From positions 2,170,001 to 2,234,000 of the forward strand of contig NZ_WUAG01000001.1 of NCBI RefSeq assembly GCF_009828855.1: a stretch of DNA of 64,000 nucleotides, given 5' to 3'. The notes under the pieces are model-generated. The model was not told where the DNA came from. It saw nothing but the letters and a program-made list of their open reading frames with translations, and did no database searches. Position 1 is the first letter of the stretch; each line of letters opens with the position of its first letter. Position numbers and translations under genes: made by a program. The DNA comes from Psychromonas sp. L1A2 (lineage in GTDB: Bacteria; Pseudomonadota; Gammaproteobacteria; Enterobacterales; Psychromonadaceae). Shown in pieces: positions 18,800 through 27,747 of this stretch.

Positions 18800-18981
18800 A
18801 ACATTCTCTAAATAAAGTAAATTGCTTACCAAGTTAATGGCGTTAAGCAATTTAGGAAAAAGACTGCGCATACTACGCAATTACTAATAGATAAAACAGG
18901 GTTGTGTTAATGAGATTAATTGCTTACCAAAAAAGCTAAAGACATTAGGCCATAAGAAAGACTAAGCAAAGCAGCAAATGT

Positions 18982-19008
18982 ATTTTTCTATTTTTCTATT
19001 TTTCTATT
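18982..19008. repeat. 8-bp tandem repeat (TTTTTCTA)n
   Basis: Three full copies of TTTTTCTA plus a partial copy in the leader region between the Nudix and SDR genes. It is homogeneous, so slippage is possible. Confidence 0.7.
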
Positions 19009-19042
19009 TGATAATTTATGAGTTAATCCATCACGTTATCTT

Positions 19043-19066
19043 TTTATTTATCTAGTGATAAATAAA
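19043..19066. other. 10-bp stem-loop
   Basis: TTTATTTATC and GATAAATAAA are perfect complements around a TAGT loop. All but two of the base pairs are A-T. Its role is unknown. Confidence 0.5.
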
Positions 19067-19510
19067 CGAATAAACAACACCATTAATGTTAAGTTCTCTA
19101 TCACTTACTCAATAATCGAATTCAAATTAATAATTGTCATTTCCTTTAACATGCCTTTATGTTGAACAAATAGAGTCTTAATTCTTGAGGCTTAGATCAC
19201 AATTCACAGATGAAAATAAAGCATTTAACTAATTTTAATTGTTTATAAAACAAGCAATTATGCATTTTAATTAAATGACACAACTCATCATACTCGCTCT
19301 TGTACATTATAATTAACAACTTTTAAAACTCAATATAAATCATTTAAATACAATAACTTAATTAATAAATAAAATATAATAAACAAACGTTTAACAATAA
19401 TGTAAATCAACTTTACTGTTTAGTTTTCAACCGTTTTTTTATTAAGTTAACTATAAAAAAGTTACCTGAATGGTAGTGAAGATTAGAAGAATACAATTTT
19501 ACAAATGCAT

Positions 19511-19526
19511 TATTTGTAATACAATA
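19511..19526. promoter_or_regulatory. Palindromic motif TTGTAATACAA (copy 1)
   Basis: TATTTGTAATACAATA contains the palindrome TTGTA-A-TACAA. The same 16 bases occur at 27931-27946 upstream of fbp. It lies 228 bases upstream of the SDR start. This suggests a shared transcription factor site, but I cannot name the regulator. Confidence 0.45.
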
Positions 19527-19539
19527 CTACTGAGTCTAA

Positions 19540-19580
19540 GATTGATATTTATTCGAACTATATGACAGTGAATATCAATC
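19540..19580. other. 10-bp inverted repeat
   Basis: GATTGATATT at 19540-19549 is exactly complementary to AATATCAATC at 19571-19580, with a 21-base loop. It sits in the SDR leader, about 175 bases before the start codon. Confidence 0.55.
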
Positions 19581-19753
19581 AAATAAAAGGTAGTCACCTT
19601 TGTTGATAAAATGGCAAGACAGACATTGTGCACATAGAATCGCAATTTCTTCTTTAATACCAACATTTATGTCAGCTTATCTTTGCAATATTTGACTGCC
19701 TCCTTAATGCCCATGGCATAACTATCTATTAACTAGTCAATGAGAATATAAAC

Positions 19754-20509
19754 ATGTCTAAAAAAATTGCTTTAATCACTGGTGCTACTGGTGGAATCGG
19801 TTTTGCAGTTGCTAAACGTCTTGGTCAAGATGGTTACACAGTTGTTCTAAACGGTATCGAAGATGAAATTGGCGCACAACGTGTTGCTGAACTTAAAGCG
19901 GAAGGTATTGAAGCTGAATACTACGGTTTTGACGTAACAAACGATGTTGCAGTAACTGAAAACGTTAATGCAATCGGTAATAAATACGGTCAAATCGATG
20001 TTGTTATCAATAACGCTGGTGGTTTAGGTGGTCGTAGTCCAATCGAAGAAATGACAACTGAATTCTTCCGTTTTGTAATGGCGCTTAACCTTGACAGTGC
20101 GTTCTTTGTTTCACGTGCTGCGATTCCATTCTTGAAGAAAACTGAAGGTGGTTCAATAATCAACTACACTTCAAACGCTGCATGGAATGCTGGTGGTCCA
20201 GGTGCTGGTATCTACGGTACATCTAAAGCTGCGGTCCATACTTTAACTCGTGCATTAGCTAAAGAACTAGCACCCGCTGGTATTCGTGTAAATGCTGTAT
20301 CTCCAGGTACAATTGATACACCTTTCCACCAACAAATTAAAGATACTAAACCAGAAGTTTTCGCTTCTTGGAAAGACAGCATTATGTTGGGTCGTTTAGG
20401 TCAACCTGAAGACGTTTCTGGTGTTATCTCTTTCTTAGTAAGTAAAGACGCTGCATTCATCACAGCTGAAACGATTCAAATCGGTGGCGGACAAGCTCTA
20501 GGTATTTAG
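19754..20509 (+). CDS. Short-chain dehydrogenase/reductase
   Basis: A 251-residue classical SDR, cytoplasmic, NAD(P)H dependent. It has the cofactor motif TGATGGIG (9-16), NNAG (86-89), and the catalytic triad Ser140, Tyr154 and Lys158 (YGTSK). The C-terminal PGTIDTPF and GGG-x-ALGI are typical of FabG-, glucose dehydrogenase- or acetoacetyl-CoA reductase-like members, so the substrate cannot be stated. Codon choice is visibly more biased than in neighbours (Gly mostly GGT, Arg mostly CGT), which suggests high expression. It is monocistronic, with an unusually long structured upstream region and a strong terminator after it. Confidence 0.88.
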   Translation: MSKKIALITGATGGIGFAVAKRLGQDGYTVVLNGIEDEIGAQRVAELKAEGIEAEYYGFDVTNDVAVTENVNAIGNKYGQIDVVINNAGGLGGRSPIEEMTTEFFRFVMALNLDSAFFVSRAAIPFLKKTEGGSIINYTSNAAWNAGGPGAGIYGTSKAAVHTLTRALAKELAPAGIRVNAVSPGTIDTPFHQQIKDTKPEVFASWKDSIMLGRLGQPEDVSGVISFLVSKDAAFITAETIQIGGGQALGI

Positions 20510-20580
20510 TCGATACAGTTAATGTAGACAACCTATAAGCGTTAAAATTTATTTGTCATAATAAGTTTTAATGCAAAATA

Positions 20581-20612
20581 AAAAAGCCACATAATTGATT
20601 ATGTGGCTTTTT
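20581..20612. terminator. Bidirectional rho-independent terminator
   Basis: AAAAAGCCACATAA pairs perfectly with TTATGTGGCTTTTT around a TTGA loop. It has a T-run on both strands and separates the SDR gene (+) from the convergent trmK gene (-). Confidence 0.92.
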
Positions 20613-20705
20613 TATTATTTTAAATGCCTTCGAAAATATAATAAACGAATCACACTAGATTTTAGTTACTCACATTTTAGGCTAATTAACTAACCTATTT
20701 CACTC

Positions 20706-21401
20706 CTAAAATAACTTATGATATAAAGCTTGATAGTCAGACAATGCAGATTGAACTAATGGTTCAGCATCTACATTAGCGCTAACAATACGTTGATAGT
20801 GTGTAATCAACTTAGCAAGATATTGCTGATGCTCATAATGAAGTTGCCACAACTGGTCCCCTATTAAAGTAAGTTCCCCACCTTCTACTTGATTGATTAA
20901 CATTAACTCATAACCACGCTTATTTTCGATCACTAGCTGCTCTTGCTTTAATTTGAAATTTAACTCAATCAATGCACGACGCAATTTATAAGTATGGTGT
21001 ACTGGGCATAAAAGAAAGTCGATATTCAACCCCGCATAACGACTCATTAAACGGGTTAACATTTCAACCATTAATTCGCCACCAACACCGCTAATAATAA
21101 CCAATTGATTAGCTTGAAGTTGATTTTCTTTATAACGATCAAATAATGGTAATTGAGCGACATCTTCGCAACGTGTTTGCCACTTAGCATCCATGGGTAA
21201 ATGATGGCCGTAAGTTATTAATTTATCGTGTAATTGATTAATAATATCTGGAACAACATCAACAAAATTAACTTCTTTGATGACATTGTTGGTTAATATT
21301 TTAATCCCCAATAAGCCATGGTCACAACAACAATCCCAGACTAGGTCATAATGGCTATCCACCATTTCAGACAGGCTTAATAAACGTTTATTTATTTTCA
21401 T
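20706..21401 (-). CDS. trmK: tRNA (adenine(22)-N(1))-methyltransferase TrmK
   Basis: A SAM-dependent methyltransferase of the TrmK (COG2384) family that methylates A22 of tRNAs. Near the N-terminus it shows RLLSLSEMV and WDCCCDHGLLG, the SAM-binding motif I with the family's characteristic C-D-H-G. Further on are VIISGVGGELMVEML and CPVHHTYKLRRAL. About 231 residues, which is normal. I take the ATG at 21401; a TTG two codons earlier also reads in frame. It lies downstream of tex on the same strand, separated by a short tandem repeat region. Confidence 0.85.
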   Translation of the reverse strand: MKINKRLLSLSEMVDSHYDLVWDCCCDHGLLGIKILTNNVIKEVNFVDVVPDIINQLHDKLITYGHHLPMDAKWQTRCEDVAQLPLFDRYKENQLQANQLVIISGVGGELMVEMLTRLMSRYAGLNIDFLLCPVHHTYKLRRALIELNFKLKQEQLVIENKRGYELMLINQVEGGELTLIGDQLWQLHYEHQQYLAKLITHYQRIVSANVDAEPLVQSALSDYQALYHKLF

Positions 21402-21470
21402 TTTCAATTAGGTCGTTTTGTTAAATATTATTTTTTAAAAAATAGGTTTACTTATTATTTGAATCCAAGC

Positions 21471-21530
21471 ATTTAAATTACTTTGATATTTAGGTTACTT
21501 TGATATCTAAGCTACTTTCATATTTTAGTC
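21471..21530. repeat. 17-bp tandem repeat, about 3.5 copies
   Basis: Units at 21471-21487 (ATTTAAATTACTTTGAT), 21488-21504 and 21505-21521, with a partial fourth copy, differ by only a few bases. It lies between the tex stop and the trmK start. Confidence 0.8.
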
Positions 21531-21544
21531 TCCGTCATAGAAAC

Positions 21545-23746
21545 TCATGTCGGTTGTTGAATTGCTTTCATGGTTAATGCTATCCGTTTGCGTTCAACAT
21601 CGACACTCACTATTTTTACATTAACAATCAGCCCTACTTTTACTATTTTATGTGGGTCATCCACAAAGCGATCGCTGAGCATAGAGATATGCACTAAACC
21701 ATCTTGATGGACTCCCAAATCAATAAAAGCACCAAAGTTAGCGACATTAGTGACAACACCTTGTAATAATTGGTCTACTTCTAAATCACCTATCTTATGA
21801 ATACTTTGATCAAACTGAGCCCTTTGAAATTGATCTCTTGGGTCACGACGAGACATTTTTAATATAGTCATCACATCTTGATATTGTTGCTGTAAGGTTT
21901 CACCACTCACTGCATGTTGTCCGTTACTTGTTGGTAAAGTTAATTCGATGGTGTCAGATGCTAACACCACTTCTTTCAATGTTTTACGGTTAAAAGTAGC
22001 GAGGGCCTTAGCGGTTGCATATTGCTCAGGATGTAAAATAGTCTCATCTAAACAATTATCGCCACCCGTTACCGTTAAAAAACCGACAGCTTGTTGAAAT
22101 GCTTTCGCGCCTAAACGAGGTACTTTTTTTAATGCATCACGTGAATTGAAACGCCCATTTAACTCTCTATATTCAACGATATTATTAGCTATCGTCGCAT
22201 TGAGTCCGGCGACATGTGTTAACACACAATGTGAAGCCGTATTGAGGTCAACACCGACTTTGTTAACACAATCCTCTACTACAGCCTGTAAACGACTCGC
22301 TAATAGTTTTTGTTGAACATCATGCTGGTATAAACCGACACCAATTGCTTTTGCCTCAATTTTAACCAGTTCTGATAACGGGTCTTGTAAACGTCGAGCA
22401 ATAGAAACAGCACCACGTAACGTCACATCAAGTTGAGGAAATTCATCTGCAGCTAATTGCGAAGCGGAATAAACCGACGCACCTGCTTCACTCACTGAAA
22501 TCGCCTGAATATCATAATCAAGTGACGTCAAAATATCAGCAATAAATTGTTCACTTTCACGAGAGGCGGTGCCGTTACCAATAGCAATTAACTCTACTTT
22601 GTATTGTTTAATAAGCTTACTAACCGTCTGTTTAGCTTGTTCTGTTTGTAATTGTGGTTGATGTGGATAGATGGTCGCTGTATCTAATAACTTACCTGTT
22701 TTATCGACAACCGCTAATTTACAACCACTTCTAAAGCCTGGGTCTAAGCCTAATGTCACTTTTTCACCTGCCGGAGAAGCCATCAATAAAGCACTTAGAT
22801 TATTAGCAAATTGTTCAATAGCTTCTGCATCAGCTTGTTCTTTTAACTGCACCAAAAATTGCTTTTCAAGGCTAACTAATAGCTTTGTACACCATGCAGT
22901 ATTAATCACTTTGCGATGCCATGATGTTTGTTCGTCTTTACTGAGGTAAACATTCAAATGTTTAGCAATCAAGGTTTGACAATAACTATACGATTTCTTA
23001 TCTTTTTGGAAGGGATCCGCATCAATTTTTAAGCGTAAAAACCCTTCAGACTTACCACGTAACATGGCTAAAACTCGATGTGCTGGTAAGCGATTTAAAC
23101 GCGCACTAAATTCAAAGTAATCTTTAAATTTTATCGCTTCATTAATTTTAGATTTAACAACTGTTGAAGTGAACATAGCTTGCTCAAATAAATGCTGTTT
23201 TAGTAAACCAAGTAACTTAATATCTTGGGTTATATTATCAACCGCAATCGCTAAAGCCCCTTCTAAAACCTCTTCATTGTTTGTAAAGCCATGTTTAACA
23301 TTAATGTAACGTGCTGCAATTTGTTCTAAAGGTTGTTTAGGGGATGCCCATAATTGTTCAGCTAAACGCGTTAAACCAGCATCTGCAGCGAGTTTTGATT
23401 TGCTTACTCGTACCGATTTAAAAGGGGTATAACAATGCTCTAAACTTACTTTATCTTGAATTGATTGAATTTCTTTTTTCAGTGATTCTGTTAATTTACC
23501 TTGGCTCTCAATCGCTTTTAATATGCTGGTTTTACGCGTCGATAACTCTCTAAAGTAACTCAATTTAGACTCTAATAAGCGTAGTTGATTATCATCCAGT
23601 GACTGTGTTAAATGTTTACGGTAACGCGCAATGAATGGCACGGTATTGCCATCATCTAATAATTGAATTGCACTTTCGGCTTGTTTAGTGTTGATTTGAC
23701 ACTCTTTAGCTAAGAGTTCGGCAAGTTGGAATGTAGATGATGGCAT
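21545..23746 (-). CDS. tex: Tex-family RNA-binding transcription accessory protein
   Basis: A 733-residue Tex (YhgF) protein, slightly shorter than the usual 770-780. N-terminal helical region with VPFIARYRKHLTQ (near 33-45), a YqgF/RNase H-like domain starting at TLGLDPGFRSGCKLAV (about 331), helix-hairpin-helix repeats including LNATIANNIVEYR and VPRLGAKAFQQAVGFL, and a C-terminal S1 RNA-binding domain (VVTNVANFGAFIDLGVHQDGLVH, split here: VVTNVANFGAF then IDLGVHQDGLVHIS). Tex binds nucleic acid and influences transcription; its precise role varies among species. It precedes trmK on the same strand. Confidence 0.93.
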   Translation of the reverse strand: MPSSTFQLAELLAKECQINTKQAESAIQLLDDGNTVPFIARYRKHLTQSLDDNQLRLLESKLSYFRELSTRKTSILKAIESQGKLTESLKKEIQSIQDKVSLEHCYTPFKSVRVSKSKLAADAGLTRLAEQLWASPKQPLEQIAARYINVKHGFTNNEEVLEGALAIAVDNITQDIKLLGLLKQHLFEQAMFTSTVVKSKINEAIKFKDYFEFSARLNRLPAHRVLAMLRGKSEGFLRLKIDADPFQKDKKSYSYCQTLIAKHLNVYLSKDEQTSWHRKVINTAWCTKLLVSLEKQFLVQLKEQADAEAIEQFANNLSALLMASPAGEKVTLGLDPGFRSGCKLAVVDKTGKLLDTATIYPHQPQLQTEQAKQTVSKLIKQYKVELIAIGNGTASRESEQFIADILTSLDYDIQAISVSEAGASVYSASQLAADEFPQLDVTLRGAVSIARRLQDPLSELVKIEAKAIGVGLYQHDVQQKLLASRLQAVVEDCVNKVGVDLNTASHCVLTHVAGLNATIANNIVEYRELNGRFNSRDALKKVPRLGAKAFQQAVGFLTVTGGDNCLDETILHPEQYATAKALATFNRKTLKEVVLASDTIELTLPTSNGQHAVSGETLQQQYQDVMTILKMSRRDPRDQFQRAQFDQSIHKIGDLEVDQLLQGVVTNVANFGAFIDLGVHQDGLVHISMLSDRFVDDPHKIVKVGLIVNVKIVSVDVERKRIALTMKAIQQPT

Positions 23747-23949
23747 ATTATTATTCTTTATATATTCAGATAATTAGCCATTATATTTATCACACTTTGT
23801 TACTTTGTTCGATGCGATTTTATTGTTAAGGTTAATAACCTGATGATTTAGTCAATTTATGGCTAAATTTAATGTTAAAAGTCTGTTTTCAATGCTTATA
23901 TTTGAAAATGTAATAAGGTTATTCCTGAATATAAATATCGGAGTCGTTG

Positions 23950-24960
23950 ATGATCAAGTTCGCAGTAATTGGTACTAATTGGATCACAGAAAAATTTATT
24001 CAAGGCACACTAAATCCTCCGCAAGGCAATAAACAGGTGATGAAATTAAGCGCCGTTTATTCTCGAGAATTAACCAGGGCACAAACATTCGCTGAAAAAT
24101 TTCCTGTCGTTGGTTCTATCATTGAAACTTTCGATGATTTACAACAACTTGCGACTTCAACTAACATTGATGCGGTTTATATAGCCAGCCCTAACTCTCT
24201 TCATTATCAACAAAGCAAGTACATGTTGGAGAACGGTAAGCATGTTATATGCGAGAAACCATTAAGTTCAACTTACCAAGAAGCAATAGATCTCTATAAA
24301 ACAGCCAAAGAAAACAATCTTATTTTCTTTGAAGCTTATATGACAGCCCACTTACCTAATTTTACTGTTATTCAAGATACACTGGCTAAGTTAGGCCAAA
24401 TTCGTAAAGCACACATCCATTATTGTCAGTATTCATCTCGATACCCTGCTTACCTAGAGGGTAAAAAGCCGAATACTTTTGACCCTGATTTTTCTAATGG
24501 ATCGATTATGGATATTGGTTATTATTGTGTTGCTTTAACTACTGCTCTCTTTGGCAAACCACACGCTGTTAAAGCACAAGCGGTTCTATTAGATTCAGGC
24601 GTGGATGGTTGTGGTAGCGTACTATTAGATTATGGCGATTTTTCTGTGACGATTGATCATTCTAAAATATCGGCGTCAAACCAGTTTAGTGAAATTCAAG
24701 GTGAAGCAGGTTCATTATTGATAAAACATGTGGGTCAATGTCAACAAATAATTCACCAGGATCATGCTTTACAGTCTGAAGCTGATTTAACAAAACCTCA
24801 ATCTGACAACAGTATGTCTTATGAAAGTATTGCATTTGTTAAGCAAATTACCAATGCAGAAATAAGTCCTATTTTTGAACAACGCTCATTACTAACTGCT
24901 CAAATAATCAATGAAGTACGTAAACAGACAGGGATAGTATTTCCAGCAGATAAAGAATAA
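23950..24960 (+). CDS. Gfo/Idh/MocA family oxidoreductase
   Basis: A 336-residue NAD(P)-dependent sugar- or diol-type dehydrogenase. The Rossmann start is IKFAVIGTNWITEKF, and the family motif CEKPLSSTYQEA contains the EKP lysine. The C-terminal domain carries GSIMDIGYYCVAL with the usual Gly-Asp-x-x-x-Tyr/His pattern. Substrate unknown. I use ATG 23950 because GGAG lies 6 bases upstream; a TTG one codon earlier is also in frame. It is divergent from tex and followed by a small mobile-type repeat, so it is probably monocistronic. Confidence 0.87.
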   Translation: MIKFAVIGTNWITEKFIQGTLNPPQGNKQVMKLSAVYSRELTRAQTFAEKFPVVGSIIETFDDLQQLATSTNIDAVYIASPNSLHYQQSKYMLENGKHVICEKPLSSTYQEAIDLYKTAKENNLIFFEAYMTAHLPNFTVIQDTLAKLGQIRKAHIHYCQYSSRYPAYLEGKKPNTFDPDFSNGSIMDIGYYCVALTTALFGKPHAVKAQAVLLDSGVDGCGSVLLDYGDFSVTIDHSKISASNQFSEIQGEAGSLLIKHVGQCQQIIHQDHALQSEADLTKPQSDNSMSYESIAFVKQITNAEISPIFEQRSLLTAQIINEVRKQTGIVFPADKE

Positions 24961-24975
24961 CGCTAATAAATAACT

Positions 24976-25179
24976 GATTAACCTCAACTCTGGTTAATGA
25001 AAGTGCAATTATATTTAAAATCAGAAGGTACTATTGTTTACTATGCAGTGCCGTTAACTTTGTGTAGTTCAAGGCGAATTATTGAAGCAATAACGGATTA
25101 TTGAGAAATAATTTAACGCAGAAATCCGCTAAAACAGCGGTGTTGTATCGCTTTGCTTATCCAGAGCTGAGGTTGATTA
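24976..25179. mobile_element. MITE-like element with terminal inverted repeats
   Basis: A roughly 204-base non-coding element. The left end GATTAACCTCAACTCTGG and the reverse complement of the right end (AATCAACCTCAGCTCTGG) match at 18 of 22 positions when extended into the following bases. It contains an internal TTATTG-AAG-CAATAA palindrome. No transposase is present. Clear target duplications were not seen. It fills most of the gap between the oxidoreductase gene and the next minus-strand gene. Confidence 0.65.
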
Positions 25180-25265
25180 TATGAATAAGGAATGAATTAA
25201 ACACTCAAGCCATTCAACTATTTGTGAATGGCTCACCTTCTTTAATCATTTTTAATATAGATGGT

Positions 25266-25604
25266 CTAACGTCCAAAGTATTGATCAATCATCGCTTCTA
25301 AATTATTTTCCAGCTGATCTTCAAAGTGCTCATAACTTTCACCCAGTACAGTGAGATACTTTTCTGCTTGTTCTTGGGTCAATGCTTTATTATTAAGTTG
25401 GAAGTTTATTTCGCCTAAGGTTTTATCGATACGAGGTTCAATAAACCACTTCAAATACTCTACTGAACAAGCTTGTAATTGCGTTTGTGCAAATAAACAA
25501 AATTCAGTAACGTGCTCCATGCCATCTGGACCTAGAGATCCTGGTTCAATTCTGAATATTACCGTCATTTTTCTATTGTCTGGAAAAGCATTAGTCGCTG
25601 ACAT
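25266..25604 (-). CDS. Conserved hypothetical protein
   Basis: A 112-residue acidic soluble protein; I do not recognise the family. It starts with ATG 25604 preceded by AAGGATC, a good ribosome binding site. The sequence MTVIFRIEPGSLGPDGMEHV near the N-terminus looks like a folded alpha/beta domain, and the C-terminus (residues 75-110) is a glutamate-rich helix. No signal peptide, no metal motif. It is followed downstream by nothing on its strand and lies 130 bases after a thioredoxin-like gene on the same strand. Confidence 0.7.
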   Translation of the reverse strand: MSATNAFPDNRKMTVIFRIEPGSLGPDGMEHVTEFCLFAQTQLQACSVEYLKWFIEPRIDKTLGEINFQLNNKALTQEQAEKYLTVLGESYEHFEDQLENNLEAMIDQYFGR

Positions 25605-25734
25605 TTTGATCCTTAAAATGTGTATTTAAATCATCACTTAAACTGCAACAGCAAAATGAAAAGGTGAGTAAAGAATTCATAACAGTTAAAATGGAAAAAA
25701 TACAATAGAGTAGAAACACAATAAAGAAAACGTA

Positions 25735-26100
25735 TTACAGTAAGTTTTTAAAAGTACTTGCAAGTTTTGTTAAATTATCCAGTGAAATCACTTCTACATT
25801 ATCACTACTGACAATTTGTCCTTTCAATACCAAGATAGTACGAGGATACCCGTGCCCGCCTAGTTGCTCAATTAATGCTTGATAGTCAGCATCAATGTAC
25901 ACTCTATTCTCTTTTTGAGCTGTTAATTGTAATACTTCTAATTGATTTTCTGCCATAAGGTTCGAAAATGCTTGAATATTAATTTGTTGCTCAGTGCAAT
26001 CAGAACACCAGTTAGCCAGAACATTTAATACAAAACTGTGTTTGTTTTGTACTTTTTCATAGAACTTAGCCGGTGAAATAGAGAGTAAAGTATTAGACAT
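25735..26100 (-). CDS. Thioredoxin-like protein with WCSDC active site
   Basis: A 121-residue thioredoxin-fold protein. The active site is NWCSDC (two cysteines with Ser-Asp between, unlike the WCGPC of TrxA), and the cis-proline element is GYPRTIL. There is no signal peptide, so it should be cytoplasmic. The unusual dipeptide between the cysteines suggests altered redox potential. I use ATG 26100; the TTG four codons earlier is in frame but less likely. Spaced 130 bases from the hypothetical gene after it. Confidence 0.8.
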   Translation of the reverse strand: MSNTLLSISPAKFYEKVQNKHSFVLNVLANWCSDCTEQQINIQAFSNLMAENQLEVLQLTAQKENRVYIDADYQALIEQLGGHGYPRTILVLKGQIVSSDNVEVISLDNLTKLASTFKNLL

Positions 26101-26392
26101 AATATTTTCCAAAATAAGATTAAGAATATTCGCTGTCAGTCATCATATTCAGTAATGGTTTACATTGTAAATAAAAAATAGCATATATGTACCAATTATC
26201 TATCCTAAATTCGAATAATAAGTGCTATCTATTCACATGAAATTAAACGTATTTATTATATTTTGTCATCAATTATCATTTAAAGTAGCAAATATAAACT
26301 TAACAATATTCACATCATGTTTTTAATACATTACAAAACAGAGTTTGTTATACTGCGCGATTATTTTATAGCGTACAAATTAGGGTGTGATT

Positions 26393-27685
26393 ATGAGTGT
26401 TGATGCAGCAGGTTTATCTGCAAATCTATTAAAAGCAGTTAAAGCATGTGGTTATTCAAAACTAACCCCAATCCAACAACAAGCGATTCCAATTATTAAA
26501 GCGGGCCACGATGTATTGGCAAGTGCACAAACCGGAACAGGTAAAACAGCAGCATTTACGTTACCTTTATTGGATATTTTAGCTAAAAATCAACCTGACA
26601 ATATTGGTCGTTCTCGTACCATCAAAGTACTTATTCTCACACCAACACGAGAGTTAGCCTTACAAGTAGCAAAAAATGTTGAACAATATAGTCAATTTCT
26701 ACCTTTAACATCCGGTGTCGTCACAGGCGGTGCAAACGTATCTCCACAAACATTAATGTTAAAACAAGGTGTTGATGTTTTAGTAGCAACACCAGGACGA
26801 TTGATTGAACATGTTAATGCAAGACAAGTCGATTTAGCACATATCAAGCATTTAGTATTAGATGAAGCTGACCGTATGTTAGATATGGGTTTTTTAACAG
26901 ATATTCAACAAGTTACCGACATCATTAAACAAAAGCATCAAACATTAATGTTTTCTGCTACTTTCTCAAATAAAGTAAAAACACTGGCGAATAAGTTATT
27001 ACATACACCTAAAAATATTGAAACGTCTAAACAGAACTCAACCTCAGGTAAAGTAAAGCAGCAAGTTTACTGGGTCAGTGAAGTACGTAAACGTGAATTA
27101 TTGTCTGAATTGATTGGTGTGAAAAACTGGAAACAAGTCTTAGTTTTTGCAGGCACGAAAGAAAGTGCTAATTTACTAGCGCAAGAATTAAAGTTAGATG
27201 GTATTAAAGCCGCGCTTTGTCATGGCGATAAAACACAAGGTGCTCGTAATAAAGCGATTCAACAATTTACAGAAGGTAGTGTTCGTGTACTAGTTGCAAC
27301 TGATGTTGCTGCTCGTGGACTAGATATTCCAGATTTACCGCATGTTGTTAATTTCCACTTACCGTTTTTAGCAGAAGATTATGTTCATCGCATAGGAAGA
27401 ACAGGTCGAGCAGGCAAGAGCGGTCATGCAATTTCATTAGTTAGCCCTAAAGATGAGCAATTTTTAGATAACATTGAATCGCTGATCGGCAGAAAGTTCG
27501 ATCGTATTGTATATCCTGGATATGAATTTGATAGTGCAACGGAAGTACAACAGGATGGTAAAACGTTCAAAAAGAGCCGTTATAAAGCGACACAAGAACG
27601 TAATCAATTAATAGAAAAACGTAAGTCAGAAAGTAAACCTTCTGTTGTACGTAAAGCAAAAAATAAAGCGAGAAAAGCAAGATAA
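26393..27685 (+). CDS. DEAD-box RNA helicase (RhlE-like)
   Basis: A 430-residue ATP-dependent RNA helicase. The full motif set is visible: Q motif YSKLTPIQQQAIP, Walker A AQTGTGKTAAF, PTRELA, TPGRLIEH, DEADRMLDMGF, SATFS, ATDVAARGLDIP and HRIGRTGRAGK. The lysine/arginine-rich tail (about 390-430) probably adds RNA binding. Cold-adapted bacteria use such helicases in ribosome assembly and mRNA unwinding. ATG 26393 is chosen because AGGG lies 7 bases upstream; GTG codons just before it are in frame. A TATACT hexamer at 26349-26354 is a plausible -10 box. Confidence 0.92.
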   Translation: MSVDAAGLSANLLKAVKACGYSKLTPIQQQAIPIIKAGHDVLASAQTGTGKTAAFTLPLLDILAKNQPDNIGRSRTIKVLILTPTRELALQVAKNVEQYSQFLPLTSGVVTGGANVSPQTLMLKQGVDVLVATPGRLIEHVNARQVDLAHIKHLVLDEADRMLDMGFLTDIQQVTDIIKQKHQTLMFSATFSNKVKTLANKLLHTPKNIETSKQNSTSGKVKQQVYWVSEVRKRELLSELIGVKNWKQVLVFAGTKESANLLAQELKLDGIKAALCHGDKTQGARNKAIQQFTEGSVRVLVATDVAARGLDIPDLPHVVNFHLPFLAEDYVHRIGRTGRAGKSGHAISLVSPKDEQFLDNIESLIGRKFDRIVYPGYEFDSATEVQQDGKTFKKSRYKATQERNQLIEKRKSESKPSVVRKAKNKARKAR

Positions 27686-27720
27686 GCCTTTTAACTCCTT
27701 TCGTTAAAATAGCTTTAGTC

Positions 27721-27747
27721 ATCTTCCCTTAGTTATTAAGGGAAGAT
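27721..27747. terminator. Strong hairpin downstream of the DEAD-box gene
   Basis: ATCTTCCCTTA and TAAGGGAAGAT form an 11-bp perfect stem with a 5-base loop, 36 bases after the helicase stop. The T-run afterwards is poor, so it may be an inefficient terminator or an mRNA-stabilising 3' structure. Confidence 0.55.

Larger units (their letters stand above)
18800..19753. other. Long non-coding region upstream of the SDR gene
   Basis: About 950 bases with no convincing gene on either strand. It contains a TTTTTCTA tandem repeat, several inverted repeats and a palindromic motif also found upstream of fbp (listed separately). The AAAGGT/ACCTTT hairpin at 19586-19601 is a further small structure. 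The density of structures suggests a regulated leader or one or more small RNAs. Confidence 0.6.
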
